Below, piece after piece: positions 8,891 to 18,890 of a stretch of DNA of 40,897 nt. The notes under the pieces were generated by a model that saw only the letters and a list, made by a program, of their open reading frames with translations, was not told where the DNA came from and made no database searches. Every line of letters begins with the position of its first letter. Position 1 is the first letter of the stretch. The stretch comes from Candidatus Falkowiibacteriota bacterium. GTDB taxonomy: Bacteria; Patescibacteriota; Patescibacteriia; Patescibacteriales; UBA12465. Where the stretch lies: assembly GCA_009995495.1 (NCBI GenBank), contig JAACPL010000006.1:20055-60951 (forward strand). Direction: 5' to 3'. The position numbers and the translations under genes are program-made.

Positions 8891-10276
8891 CTAATCCTCC
8901 TTTCTAATTTTAATTTTTTTCTCAACTATTTTATTAATCTTTTCCAATCTTTCTTTGATTTTCTTATAAATCACAGTTTCTTGAGCCCCAGAATCCATAT
9001 CACGCATTAAAACGGTTCCATCCATAATCTCTTTTTTTCCTAAAATAAGACAATTTTTAGCACCAATTGCGGCCGCTTCTTCGAGCTGAGCCTTGAGACT
9101 ATCAGATGATAAAGATTGCTTAACGCAGAAACCACTATGACGTAAATCCTCAAAAAGTTGTAAAGATTTTACCTTTGCTTGATCACCAAGCTGGGCGATA
9201 AATATAATATCATCATTTTTCTTATTAATCAAGGCTGATTTATCTTTAATTCTTGAGGCTGTTCTTTCGACCCCAATCGCCAAACCGACGGCTGGAGTAC
9301 TGACGCCACCAAAACTTTCAATTAAATAATCATAGCGACCACCGGCTGCTAAGGAATTTTTACCAATAATTTGTCCGTCATCTGAAATCGGCCAAAATTC
9401 AAAAACACTATCATTATAATAATTAAGGCCGCGAACCAAATAAGGGCTAAAGTTATAAGGCACTTCAAGTTCATCTAAGAATTCTAAAGTTCTTGTAAAA
9501 CGCTCTCTACTTTCAACTGACAAGAAATCTGCAATTTGTGGGGCCTCTTCTCTTAACTTAAGACAATTTTCATCTTTACAATCTAATAAACTTAAAATAT
9601 TTTTAGACAAATTATTTTTACAATGATTACAAAGTTTAGTTTTTTTACCACGCTCTTTAAAAAAGGCTGAAAGCTTTAAAGAATATTCACGACGACAAGC
9701 AGCGTCGCCAAGACTATTGATTTGAACTTGAACTTTAATATTTAATTCTTTAAATAAAGTAATGGCACTAGCAATTAAAATAGCTTCAGTTAAAGGCTTT
9801 TGGTCACCAATAATTTCAAAATCAGCTTGAATAAATTCTCGGTAATTTCCACCTTGTGGTTTTTCACGACGAAAAACTGGACCAAGGGAAAATAGTCTAG
9901 CCCCAACCGGACTCTCGGGACTAATATTTTCTAGATAAGCTCTAACCATGCCTTGAGTTAATTCTGGTCTCAAAGCTTGCTTTTCGCCTTTATCTCCTTC
10001 AACAAAATAAAATTCTTTATCATTATTTCTTCTACTTGATTTTTTATATAAATCAAAATTTTCTAAAACCGGAACTTTAATTTCCTTAAAACTATAAAGA
10101 TTAGCAAGCTCAACTACCTTATTTGTTATCAAACTAAAAACTTCCCCCTCTAAACCAAAAAAATCCTTAACACCGGCGACTCTAGTTGGAAGTTTAATAG
10201 TTTTTTTTTCAGTTTTTTTAAGTCCAGAACCTTCTTTTTTCTTAACGGGGCTAGTCTTTTTCGCTATTTTTGGCAT
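8891..10276 (-). CDS. hisS: Histidyl-tRNA synthetase
   Basis: GVKDFFG; ALRPELTQGMVRAYLEN; FSLGPVFRREKPQGGNYREFIQADFEIIG; GRYDYLIESFGG. Preferred start MPKIAKK (10276), because the track start at 10492 lies inside lepB. Confidence 0.93.
   Translation of the reverse strand: MPKIAKKTSPVKKKEGSGLKKTEKKTIKLPTRVAGVKDFFGLEGEVFSLITNKVVELANLYSFKEIKVPVLENFDLYKKSSRRNNDKEFYFVEGDKGEKQALRPELTQGMVRAYLENISPESPVGARLFSLGPVFRREKPQGGNYREFIQADFEIIGDQKPLTEAILIASAITLFKELNIKVQVQINSLGDAACRREYSLKLSAFFKERGKKTKLCNHCKNNLSKNILSLLDCKDENCLKLREEAPQIADFLSVESRERFTRTLEFLDELEVPYNFSPYLVRGLNYYNDSVFEFWPISDDGQIIGKNSLAAGGRYDYLIESFGGVSTPAVGLAIGVERTASRIKDKSALINKKNDDIIFIAQLGDQAKVKSLQLFEDLRHSGFCVKQSLSSDSLKAQLEEAAAIGAKNCLILGKKEIMDGTVLMRDMDSGAQETVIYKKIKERLEKINKIVEKKIKIRKED
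8896..8903 (-). promoter_or_regulatory. Strong Shine-Dalgarno (AAAGGAGG) for the bS21 gene, inside the hisS 3' end
   Basis: Minus strand AGAAAGGAGGATTAGCTATG; SD overlaps the hisS codons AGA AAG GAG GAT TAG, 7-nt spacer. Confidence 0.75.
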
Positions 10277-10286
10277 ATTATTTTTA

Positions 10287-10856
10287 TTAGTTTTCGTAAT
10301 TAGGCCAAGTATCCTTTCCGAAGAAAAAAATATTTGACAGTGGCCAGCCTCTAAATAAAACCTTACCAATGATAAAATTTTTATTAACAGGACCAAAACT
10401 TCTTGAATCTCTTGAAGATCCTCGATTATCCCCCATAACAAAATATTCATTTGGTCCGACCGCAATTTTTCCTTCGCCATCATTATAAGCAACTAATTTT
10501 TCATCCAAATAGCTTTCTGATAGAGTTAAGCCATCTGGATAACTTGCATTATAAATAATAATCTTAGCATTTTTAATTTGCAGCTCTTCTCCTGGTAAAG
10601 CAATTACTCTTTTAATAAAATATTCTTGAGGATTTTTTGGATAACGAAAAACTATGACCTGCCCCCTAACTGGCTCATTAAAACGATAAGAAAGCTCATC
10701 AATAATTAAATATTCATTATCATGAAAATTAGGCTCCATTGAGGCTCCTTTAACATAAAAAGGTTGAATTAAATAATAACGAACCGGCACGATAATTGCT
10801 AAAGAAATAACGGCAACTTTGACGATTTCCCAAACAAAAATAAAGAACTTCTTCAT
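10287..10856 (-). CDS. lepB: Signal peptidase I
   Basis: GASMEPNFHDNEYLII; YFIKRVIALPGE; NEYFVMGDNRGSSRDSRSFGPV. Confidence 0.95.
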   Translation of the reverse strand: MKKFFIFVWEIVKVAVISLAIIVPVRYYLIQPFYVKGASMEPNFHDNEYLIIDELSYRFNEPVRGQVIVFRYPKNPQEYFIKRVIALPGEELQIKNAKIIIYNASYPDGLTLSESYLDEKLVAYNDGEGKIAVGPNEYFVMGDNRGSSRDSRSFGPVNKNFIIGKVLFRGWPLSNIFFFGKDTWPNYEN

Positions 10857-10934
10857 ATAAAATAAAACTTATATTAAAAATATTTTCAAGAAATAATAAA
10901 CTAAAAATCAAATTAGACGCTAAGACTTAAAACC

Positions 10935-10943
10935 ATTATATCA
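10935..10943 (-). promoter_or_regulatory. Extended -10 (TGATATAAT on minus strand) upstream of lepB-hisS-rpsU
   Basis: Plus-strand attatatca, about 80 nt upstream of the lepB start. Confidence 0.4.
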
Positions 10944-11030
10944 CATAATTAAAAGAAAATCAAGCCTTAATTTACTCTAAAATTAGGTAAAATTAATTAT
11001 TTAGAAATTTTAAAAATCCTTAAACCTAAG

Positions 11031-12059
11031 CTAGGGTTTAAGCCCTAAGTGTTTAAAGCCGAGTTCTGTTAAAACTCTTCCTCTAGCTGAACGATCTAAA
11101 AAGCCAAGCTGCATTAAATAGGGCTCATAAACATTTTCAATTGTTTCTAACTCTTCTCCACTGGCCGCCGCTAAAGTATTTAATCCGACCGGGCCACCTT
11201 TGAATTTTTTCGCAATAATTTCCATTAATTCCCTATCAATATAATCTAACCCGAGCTCATCAACTTCTAAGACTTTAAAAGCTTCAAGGCAAATATCTAA
11301 AGAAACTTTGCCGTCACCTTCAACCTGACAATAATCACGAACTCGTTTAAGTAAACGATTAGCAACCCGCGGAGTTCTTCGGCTACGTTTAGCAATTTCT
11401 AAAGCCGCTGATTTTTCAATTTTCACTCCCAAGATCCCAGCGCTTCGTAAAACAATTTTTTCAATATCCTCAATTTGGTAAAAATTTAAATGATGAATTA
11501 TTCCGAAACGATCTCTTAAGGGAGCTGACAATAAACTCGCTAAAGTGGTAGCGCCAATAATTGTAAAACCTGGTAAATCTAAACGTAAAGTCCTAGCGGT
11601 CGGCCCCTTGCCCATAATAATATCAATTGCCCCATCTTCCATGGCGGGATATAAAATTTCCTCAACTGCCTTGCGTAAACGATGAATCTCATCAATAAAT
11701 AAAATATCTCCTTCTTCCAAATTACTTAAGATAGCCGCTAAATCCCCCCCCTTTTCAATTGCTGGGCCAGAAGTAACACGAATATTAGCTCCGGTTTCAT
11801 TAGCAATAACATGAGCCAAGGTAGTTTTGCCTAAACCAGGGGCACCATAAAACAGAACATGTTCAATATTTTCTCCACGATTTTTAGCGGCTTTGATTGT
11901 AATTGCCAAATTCTTTTTTATTTTTTCCTGACCAATATATTCAGTTAGAACCTTAGGCCTTAAAGTAAGTTCTAATTTATCGTCGCTAGGGCTTTCGATT
12001 GGACTAATCAAACGTTCTTCGTTCTTTTCTGATTCAGATTTTTGAATTTTCTTATTCAT
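11031..12059 (-). CDS. ruvB: Holliday junction branch migration ATPase RuvB
   Basis: [65 protein letters not shown]. Confidence 0.97.
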   Translation of the reverse strand: MNKKIQKSESEKNEERLISPIESPSDDKLELTLRPKVLTEYIGQEKIKKNLAITIKAAKNRGENIEHVLFYGAPGLGKTTLAHVIANETGANIRVTSGPAIEKGGDLAAILSNLEEGDILFIDEIHRLRKAVEEILYPAMEDGAIDIIMGKGPTARTLRLDLPGFTIIGATTLASLLSAPLRDRFGIIHHLNFYQIEDIEKIVLRSAGILGVKIEKSAALEIAKRSRRTPRVANRLLKRVRDYCQVEGDGKVSLDICLEAFKVLEVDELGLDYIDRELMEIIAKKFKGGPVGLNTLAAASGEELETIENVYEPYLMQLGFLDRSARGRVLTELGFKHLGLKP

Positions 12060-12104
12060 ATAAATTTATTAATTTAAAAGCATGGCTTCAATCTAAAAAA
12101 GGCC

Positions 12105-15100
12105 TTAGCGCTGACGAAATTCACAAATAGAATTAAAATCACAAAAACCACACATAATTGAAGGTTTAGGCGGGAACTCTCTTTTTTTAATCGCCGCTAT
12201 TTCTTGCATCACTTCAAGACGAAGTTTAGTTATATCTTTTTCATTAGCGCTAAAAGAAAATTTTTGACCGCTCTCTAAAAAATAGTAACTTAAACGACTA
12301 ACCTTTTTTCCCAAAAATTCTTCTAAAAATAATTGATATAAAATTAATTGTCGCTTTTCCTTGAATTCAAGTTTAGTTTTATCTTTGCCAGTTTTATAGT
12401 CAATAATTTCTAAAGTTCCATCCGCTAATCTATCAACTCTATCAATTGCTCCACGAATAATATCGCCCCCAATTTTAAAACTAAAATTTTTCTCAAGTAA
12501 TAATGTTTCAACCGGCTTTTCATTTTGATAATTATGCCAAAAAGCTTTTAAAGCCACTCTCCCTCTTTTTTTATAATCTTCTTTATCTTTTTGACTGCGA
12601 TAACCGTCTTCCTGCCAAAATTCTTGATAAATTTCTAATAAACGGGCTTCACTAAAAAGTTCCACCTCTATATTTTTTTTATTTTTCGTCGAACTTAATT
12701 GAGTAAATAATTCACCCTGCGCCAGACCACCGCTTAAAGTTGGCAATAAAAAATTATAAAGAGTGTTGTGTAAAACGCGACCAAAAATTAAAGACGATTT
12801 ATCACTGTCGGCCGGAATTTTTAAGATAAAAGCAAATTTATACTGCAAAGGACAAACTGAAAAAGCCGCTAATTGAGAAAAAGAGAATCTAGTTGGTAGT
12901 GGATATTTTTCTGCTGGTAATTTTTCTCGAAAAATCTCTAAGGGCCGAGAATTTAAATAATGTAAATCTCTTAAAAATTCATTTTTAGAGCTTAAGGAAA
13001 TCTCAGGCTTGATAATATTTTTTAATTTCAACTCAGAAATAAAACGAGATGGTTTTTTTTCTCTAGTGCCGCCGTAGTCTTTGGCTCCCGTTAAAAACAA
13101 CCTCTCCTTGGCACGAGTAATAGCAACATAAAAAAGTCGTCTTTCTTCTTCTAAATGGAAATCTCCACTAGGCAAAGCTTTTTCTTTAACTAAAGCATCA
13201 GGAATTGAAATTTTTTCTGAACGATTAATGGTTGGAAATTTTTTATCAACCAAATTAACTAAAAAAACATATTTAAACTCTAGTCCCTTAGCTCCGTGAA
13301 CAGTCATAATTTTAACACAGTCACTATCTAAGAAATCTAACTTCAAGGAACCGCTCTCTCCGGCTTCAAGCTCCATATCCATAACCTTCAAAAAATCCTG
13401 CAAACTTAAATCAGCTTCCCCCTCCTCAAGTTTTTTTATTTTTTGATAAAATTGATTTAAAAAAGAATATATTTCTAAATCTCTATCATGGTCAAGACCT
13501 TTTAAAAATCCAGACTCATAAGCAAAGCGTAAAAATATGCGACTTGGACTTGATTTAGAAATTAGAGTTGAATGTTCTTTAATTAAAGCTAAAAGCTTAT
13601 TAACCCTGTCAATATTTTCTTTCTTTAAATTAGAGACTAGTTTAATATTTTCCAAAGTTTCAAATAAAGACCAGTTTTTTCTATTAGCCATTTTATTAAT
13701 TTCGATAATATCAGCGTGAGAGACCGAAAAGACTTCCATATTCAAAACTCTAAACAAAGAAACTGAGTCGTGATAATTATTTAAAACTCGTAAATAGGCT
13801 AAACAGTCTAAAATAACTGGTTTATAATAAAGACCGCGCCAAGACATAAACTGATTAGGAATTTCTTGACGACTTAATTCCTTAACAAAAGGCATCGCCG
13901 TGTCATTAGCCCTAACTAAAATAGCAAAATCAGAAAAAGAGGCTTCTTTGTCTATTTCTTTTAACTCCGCTATTTTTGCAGAAACAAAAGCAATCTCTTC
14001 TTCTTGGTTAGAAAAATTATAAAAATCAATCGGTGAGAAACTGGGATTTTTTTTATAATCGAGATGACTTGCTTTTAACTCTTTAGAAATTTTTAATTTA
14101 TATTCAAGCGTATTGGGATTATTATTTTGAATAAAATCATAAGCTCGGTCTAAAATCTCCTGACGAGAACGATAATTTTCATTTAAGACAATTTCTTTTG
14201 CCTCCGGATAATCATCTTTAAAATGTAAAATATTAGATAAAGAGGCGCCGCGGAATTTATAAATTGATTGATTGTCGTCGCCAACAACAGTTAAATTATT
14301 TTCAGGCGCCGCTAAAAGTTTAACTAATTCATATTGAGCTAAATTAGTGTCCTGAAATTCATCAACCATCACATATTTAAATTGACGACGAAAAAAATTT
14401 AAAATTGCTGGACGTTCACGAAAAAGTTTAAGTAAATAAACAATTAAATCGCCAAAATCCATTAAACCCTCAACTAGTAACAATTCATTATATTTTTTAT
14501 AAGCCAAGGCTAGCTCCATAACTCTTTTTTCTTCATCAAGACTAGTATCTTCTTCTCCATAATCTTCGCCGTCACCACCGTCTTTGGGACTTTTTGCCTT
14601 AATCTCCCTGGTTTTGAATTTGTCCGCATAATCAAGGTATTCTTCCACAGAAATATTTTCATCCTTAAGGCGTGAAAAATGTTTGATTAATTCAGAAATA
14701 AACTTTGTCGGATTACCAAGAGGACGATAATAGTCAAGCTCAAAATCAGAAAAATTATTTCTAATTAAAAGCCACTGATCAGTTTGATTTAATAATCTAA
14801 AGCTAGGATTAAGGCCGATTTCTAAAGCATAGTCACGCAAAATTCGTTCACCAAAACCATGAAAAGTATTAATCCATAAATCCGTATAGCCATAAGGCAA
14901 AACTTTATCCGAGCGCTCCTCAAGTTCGCCAGCGGCCTTTTCGGTAAAAGTTAAAAGTAAAATTTCATCAGTCTTAACCTTTTTTTCTAAAATTAAATAA
15001 GCTAAACGATTAATTAAAACTGTTGTTTTTCCGGTTCCCGCTCCCGCAACTAAAAGCAGTGGTCCTGACCCATGCTTAACTGCATCTTTTTGCGCCTGAT

Positions 15101-15128
15101 TAAGTTTTTTTAATAATTCTTTCATCAT
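12105..15128 (-). CDS. UvrD/PcrA-type superfamily 1 helicase with C-terminal PD-(D/E)XK nuclease and Cys cluster
   Basis: Walker A LVAGAGTGKTTVLINRLAYL; DEFQDTN; VVGDDNQSIYKFRGA; RLFYVAITRAKERLFL; C-terminal EIIDYKTGK and CGFCDFNSIC. Confidence 0.93.
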   Translation of the reverse strand: MMKELLKKLNQAQKDAVKHGSGPLLLVAGAGTGKTTVLINRLAYLILEKKVKTDEILLLTFTEKAAGELEERSDKVLPYGYTDLWINTFHGFGERILRDYALEIGLNPSFRLLNQTDQWLLIRNNFSDFELDYYRPLGNPTKFISELIKHFSRLKDENISVEEYLDYADKFKTREIKAKSPKDGGDGEDYGEEDTSLDEEKRVMELALAYKKYNELLLVEGLMDFGDLIVYLLKLFRERPAILNFFRRQFKYVMVDEFQDTNLAQYELVKLLAAPENNLTVVGDDNQSIYKFRGASLSNILHFKDDYPEAKEIVLNENYRSRQEILDRAYDFIQNNNPNTLEYKLKISKELKASHLDYKKNPSFSPIDFYNFSNQEEEIAFVSAKIAELKEIDKEASFSDFAILVRANDTAMPFVKELSRQEIPNQFMSWRGLYYKPVILDCLAYLRVLNNYHDSVSLFRVLNMEVFSVSHADIIEINKMANRKNWSLFETLENIKLVSNLKKENIDRVNKLLALIKEHSTLISKSSPSRIFLRFAYESGFLKGLDHDRDLEIYSFLNQFYQKIKKLEEGEADLSLQDFLKVMDMELEAGESGSLKLDFLDSDCVKIMTVHGAKGLEFKYVFLVNLVDKKFPTINRSEKISIPDALVKEKALPSGDFHLEEERRLFYVAITRAKERLFLTGAKDYGGTREKKPSRFISELKLKNIIKPEISLSSKNEFLRDLHYLNSRPLEIFREKLPAEKYPLPTRFSFSQLAAFSVCPLQYKFAFILKIPADSDKSSLIFGRVLHNTLYNFLLPTLSGGLAQGELFTQLSSTKNKKNIEVELFSEARLLEIYQEFWQEDGYRSQKDKEDYKKRGRVALKAFWHNYQNEKPVETLLLEKNFSFKIGGDIIRGAIDRVDRLADGTLEIIDYKTGKDKTKLEFKEKRQLILYQLFLEEFLGKKVSRLSYYFLESGQKFSFSANEKDITKLRLEVMQEIAAIKKREFPPKPSIMCGFCDFNSICEFRQR

Positions 15129-15140
15129 AAATCTTAAGTC

Positions 15141-16409
15141 CTATCTAAAACTCAAAACTGTTTTAAAATCAGCTGCCTTAACTTTTCCCATTAAAGCTAA
15201 ATTTAAACTAGATTCAACAAAAAATTTCTTAGCCAGTTTTTGTAAATCAGTTGCCTTAATTTTTTTAATTTCTTTTAAAACTTCAGCCGGACTCAGAGCC
15301 TTGCCTCTTAAAACTGCCTGACGAGCATACCAAGAAGCGATTTCATCGGTTGCTTCAAGACGAAGGGCCATTTTCCCAGCCAGTAAATCTTTAGCTTTTT
15401 TAAGCTCAACTTCGGAAATTTTTTCTTGACTAATATTTTTATATTCTTCTAAAATTATTCTAACCGCCTCCTTTACCTTATCAATCGGAACGCCGGCCTG
15501 AGTTGTTAAATAGCCGCTATCGCTATAAAACTCAGTCATAGTTTTAACGAAATAGGCTAAACCATTCCTCTCTCTTAATCTAATAAATAAGCGAGAGCTC
15601 ATTGAGCCACCTAAAACTAAGGCCAACATTTTTAATTTTAGTTCATCTGGATGGCCAATGGCGACAGTTCTCACTCCAAGTGATAAAGCAATTTGATCAG
15701 TTGCCTTAAAAACACTTTTAATCGCTGGTTTAGTTTGGCTTTCTTTAACTTTTAATTTATCCCGCCAAACATTATCTTTAAACTCTAAAGCAATCTTTTC
15801 TAAAACACTAATATCAGCCGTCGAAATTTTTCCCGCTAAAATAATAGATAAACCTTTGGTCCCGTATTGAGCTTTAAAATAATCAATGAAGTCCTGACGC
15901 TTAAAACTACGAATAGTTTCTTTAGTTCCGATTGTATCCCAGCCAGCTGGAGTATCGCCGTAAAGACAACTCTCAAAAACATCTTCAATATGCATCAAGG
16001 GATTATCCTCATACATATTAAGCTCCTCAACAATAACTCCCTTTTCTCTTTCAATTTCTTTTTCATCAAAGAGAGAATTAAGTAACATATCACCCAAGAT
16101 TTTCATCGCCGGCCTAACCTTTGAAGCCACTGTTTTTACAAAATAACCAGTATATTCTTTGCCGGTAAAAGCATTAAATTCTGAACCAAGAGAATCTAAT
16201 TCCGAAGAAATAGTAGCAGTATCAGGTCGTTTTTTAGTGCCTTTAAAAAACATATGCTCTAAAAAGTGGGAAATTCCGCTATTTTTACGATTTTCATATT
16301 TAGAACCAGTCTTAAACATGAACATTATTGTGGCTGTTTTTGCCTCTTTAAGTGGAATTAGGTATAAAGGGATTCCATTTTTTAAGATTCTAACTTTAAA
16401 TTTATTCAT
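15141..16409 (-). CDS. M16 family zinc metallopeptidase
   Basis: HFLEHMFFKGTKKR (HxxEH) with a downstream E-rich segment (EREKGVIVEELNMYEDNP). Confidence 0.95.
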   Translation of the reverse strand: MNKFKVRILKNGIPLYLIPLKEAKTATIMFMFKTGSKYENRKNSGISHFLEHMFFKGTKKRPDTATISSELDSLGSEFNAFTGKEYTGYFVKTVASKVRPAMKILGDMLLNSLFDEKEIEREKGVIVEELNMYEDNPLMHIEDVFESCLYGDTPAGWDTIGTKETIRSFKRQDFIDYFKAQYGTKGLSIILAGKISTADISVLEKIALEFKDNVWRDKLKVKESQTKPAIKSVFKATDQIALSLGVRTVAIGHPDELKLKMLALVLGGSMSSRLFIRLRERNGLAYFVKTMTEFYSDSGYLTTQAGVPIDKVKEAVRIILEEYKNISQEKISEVELKKAKDLLAGKMALRLEATDEIASWYARQAVLRGKALSPAEVLKEIKKIKATDLQKLAKKFFVESSLNLALMGKVKAADFKTVLSFR

Positions 16410-16476
16410 ATAGTAAATTTTTAATAGAAATTTAGACGCAACCAGTAAAGGGCGCTTTTTAAATTTATCATAAATA

Positions 16477-16485
16477 TGATATAAT
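16477..16485 (+). promoter_or_regulatory. Extended -10 (TGATATAAT) upstream of radC
   Basis: TATGATATAAT, 60 nt upstream of ATG at 16545. Confidence 0.5.
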
Positions 16486-16502
16486 TTAAAGTAACGTAAG
16501 AA

Positions 16503-16524
16503 TTATCGCAAATTTAGGCGATAA
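16503..16524 (+). promoter_or_regulatory. Perfect 7-bp hairpin in the radC 5' leader
   Basis: TTATCGC-aaatttag-GCGATAA, lying between the predicted TSS and the ATG. Confidence 0.5.
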
Positions 16525-16544
16525 AGACGGTCAAAGCGAAAAAT

Positions 16545-17279
16545 ATGGCTTATAAAATTATTGAAAGAAACCTAATTTCCATAGACTCCGCTAAGGAGGA
16601 GAGTATTAAGAAATATTTAATTCCCCGAGTTAAAGATTTGCCAAATGACGAAAAACCAAGAGAAAAAATGATTCAAGAAGGTCTCAAGGTTTTAAGCGCC
16701 GCGGAATTACTAGCTATTGTTTTAGGAGTTGGCACAAAAAAAGAAGAAGTAATGGCCATGTCTATGCGTTTAATGCGCGAATATGGTGAAAAAGGAATCG
16801 CCTATCAACAAAACCCAGAAATAATTACTAAAGATTTAGGTGTCCCAATCGCTAAGGCCTGTCAAATTGTCGCTTGCTTTGAACTTGGTCGTCGTTTTTA
16901 CCAAAAAAAATCTGGAATTCATGTTAGTATTAGAAACGCAAAACAAGCTTTTGAATATCTAAAAGATATGGGTTTTTTAAAAAAAGAACAATTCCGTGGA
17001 CTCTATCTAAATACCCATTATCAATTAATTCATGAAGAGGTTATTTCTATCGGCACTCTTGATTCAGCCCTTGTTTCCCCTCGAGAAGTTTTCCGTCCCG
17101 CTCTTGAAAATTCTGCCGCCGCTATTATCGTTGCCCATAATCACCCTTCCGGAGTTCTAAAGGCGACAAAAAACGATGCCGAAATAACGGAAAAACTAAT
17201 TGAAGCCGGTAAAATTATTGGTATTGAAGTTTTAGATCATATAATTATCGGTGGTAATAAATATTCAAGCTTAATTTAA
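16545..17279 (+). CDS. radC: RadC-family (UPF0758) JAB-domain DNA repair protein
   Basis: VAHNHPSGVLKATKNDAEITEKLIEAGKIIGIEVLDHIIIG. Confidence 0.95.
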   Translation: MAYKIIERNLISIDSAKEESIKKYLIPRVKDLPNDEKPREKMIQEGLKVLSAAELLAIVLGVGTKKEEVMAMSMRLMREYGEKGIAYQQNPEIITKDLGVPIAKACQIVACFELGRRFYQKKSGIHVSIRNAKQAFEYLKDMGFLKKEQFRGLYLNTHYQLIHEEVISIGTLDSALVSPREVFRPALENSAAAIIVAHNHPSGVLKATKNDAEITEKLIEAGKIIGIEVLDHIIIGGNKYSSLI

Positions 17280-17298
17280 AATTTCCACTCTTTTTAAA

Positions 17299-17640
17299 AT
17301 GACTAAATTAAAAAAATTAGCTAATTTAAAACCAAGTAAAGAAAAGGGGTATCAAATCAAGCCCCTCTTTTCTGTGTTAAAAGATGAGGCGAGCGTTAAG
17401 TATCATGTAGAAAAGGATGATTATTTCGGAACCATCGCCACTATAATTAGCTTAATTTTTCAAAAATTAAAAAATGATGAGATTAAAGAAAATGGGGAAA
17501 AAGAAAAAAAACAACTACTTAAAACTCTAAAAAATTTAGAGCAAGATTTAATCTTCCTACAAAATAATTATCAAATCTATATTAAACCAAGGATAAAGAA
17601 TAAAAAGATTATGCCAAAAGGTAAACTTAAAAGCCAATGA
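17299..17640 (+). CDS. Hypothetical basic protein downstream of radC
   Basis: 113-aa ORF, 19 nt after radC, same strand. Confidence 0.6.
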   Translation: MTKLKKLANLKPSKEKGYQIKPLFSVLKDEASVKYHVEKDDYFGTIATIISLIFQKLKNDEIKENGEKEKKQLLKTLKNLEQDLIFLQNNYQIYIKPRIKNKKIMPKGKLKSQ

Positions 17641-18890
17641 TCAAAAAACATTAATAAGATTAAAGGTAACAGTAGCGACCAGACAAAAACTTCCTTAGAA
17701 GCTCGCCGCCAAAGAACGACGAAAAAAGTTAAGAAAAAAAATAAAGCTAATAAACCAGATTCAGCCCAAAGTAATAAAAAAGAATTATGAACCGGTTGGT
17801 AGCTCCAATCGGCTTTTTTAAAACCATTCTTCTCTAAATCTTGATTAGCTAAAAAAGTTGTATAATTACCAATTCCAGTACCAAAAAACCATTTATCTTT
17901 CAAGACTCCACCAACCTCAACTAGCTGTAGACGCCTCTCGCTAAAAGAAATTTCTTCAAGCCGCCCCTCGGCATTAACTCTAGTAATAAATAAATCTTGA
18001 TAAGAAAAATAGATTAGACTACTTAAGATCGCCGAAAAAAACAAGAGAGCAATAAGGCGACCGAGAGCCCACTTTTCTTTCTTAACTAAGAAAATAATAA
18101 ATAAAGCAATAAGTCCGACTATTAACGCCAGCCAGGCCGATCGAGAAAAACTAAAAATTAGAGCTAAAAGCGCAAAAAAATAAAAAAGAAAAAGAAAAAT
18201 TGACTCAGTAATCTCCCTCTTGGTTCTGATTAATTTCTTCTTAGCTAAAAGGTAAGAAGACAAAATAATAGCAATCGCTAAAACTCCGCCAAAAATATTA
18301 GGATGATCAAAGCCGCCATAAGCTCTAAGCCAGCGACCTGACAAGGTTTCAATTACCGATACCCCGAGGTCTTCCGGATGATGAGAAGCGAGACCAAAAT
18401 ATTTAAAAGCAAAGGCATTTTGATTTAAAAATTGATAAATACCTAAAGAAACATGAAGAAAAATAGAGCTTAAAAAAACAAAAATCACGCGACTTTTTTC
18501 TAATATTGCTTCGCCATAAGCTTGCCGTTTAAAGCCTTCTTGTAAAAGATAAAATAAACCCAAACCAAGCATGATAATAATATATTTATAAAAAGCCAGA
18601 ATTTTATCTGACGCAAAGAAAAAGGATAAAAAAATAAAAAAAGAAAAGCCAGCTAAACAATACCAATCAAGTTGAGCTTTTTCCTGATAATTTTTATTAG
18701 TAGCCCGATAAAAAAGAAAAAATAATAAAACAAAAATTAAAAGTATATGACTAATATAGAAACTTACCTCATTAAAATTACTAGCATCCGCCTTAATAAT
18801 TAATTTAGTTTGCCAAGGAAGCAAAAAAACAAATAAATAAAAAAACCATCTAATTATCATCTTAAATAAGTGTTGCCAATTTTTCTTCAT
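17577..18890 (-). CDS. O-antigen ligase/Wzy-like polytopic membrane protein
   Basis: Many TM segments; GGFDHPNIFGGVLAI, FSFSRSAWLALIVG, FFGTGIGNYT...PVHNSFLLLWAESGLLAL. Confidence 0.85.
   Translation of the reverse strand: MKKNWQHLFKMIIRWFFYLFVFLLPWQTKLIIKADASNFNEVSFYISHILLIFVLLFFLFYRATNKNYQEKAQLDWYCLAGFSFFIFLSFFFASDKILAFYKYIIIMLGLGLFYLLQEGFKRQAYGEAILEKSRVIFVFLSSIFLHVSLGIYQFLNQNAFAFKYFGLASHHPEDLGVSVIETLSGRWLRAYGGFDHPNIFGGVLAIAIILSSYLLAKKKLIRTKREITESIFLFLFYFFALLALIFSFSRSAWLALIVGLIALFIIFLVKKEKWALGRLIALLFFSAILSSLIYFSYQDLFITRVNAEGRLEEISFSERRLQLVEVGGVLKDKWFFGTGIGNYTTFLANQDLEKNGFKKADWSYQPVHNSFLLLWAESGLLALFFFLTFFVVLWRRASKEVFVWSLLLPLILLMFFDHWLLSLPFGIIFLFFILGLI

Noticed and set aside
10277-10492. N-terminal extension of hisS in the ORF track
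   Set aside because: Overlaps the lepB coding region in another frame; MPKIAKK at 10276 is a sensible start.
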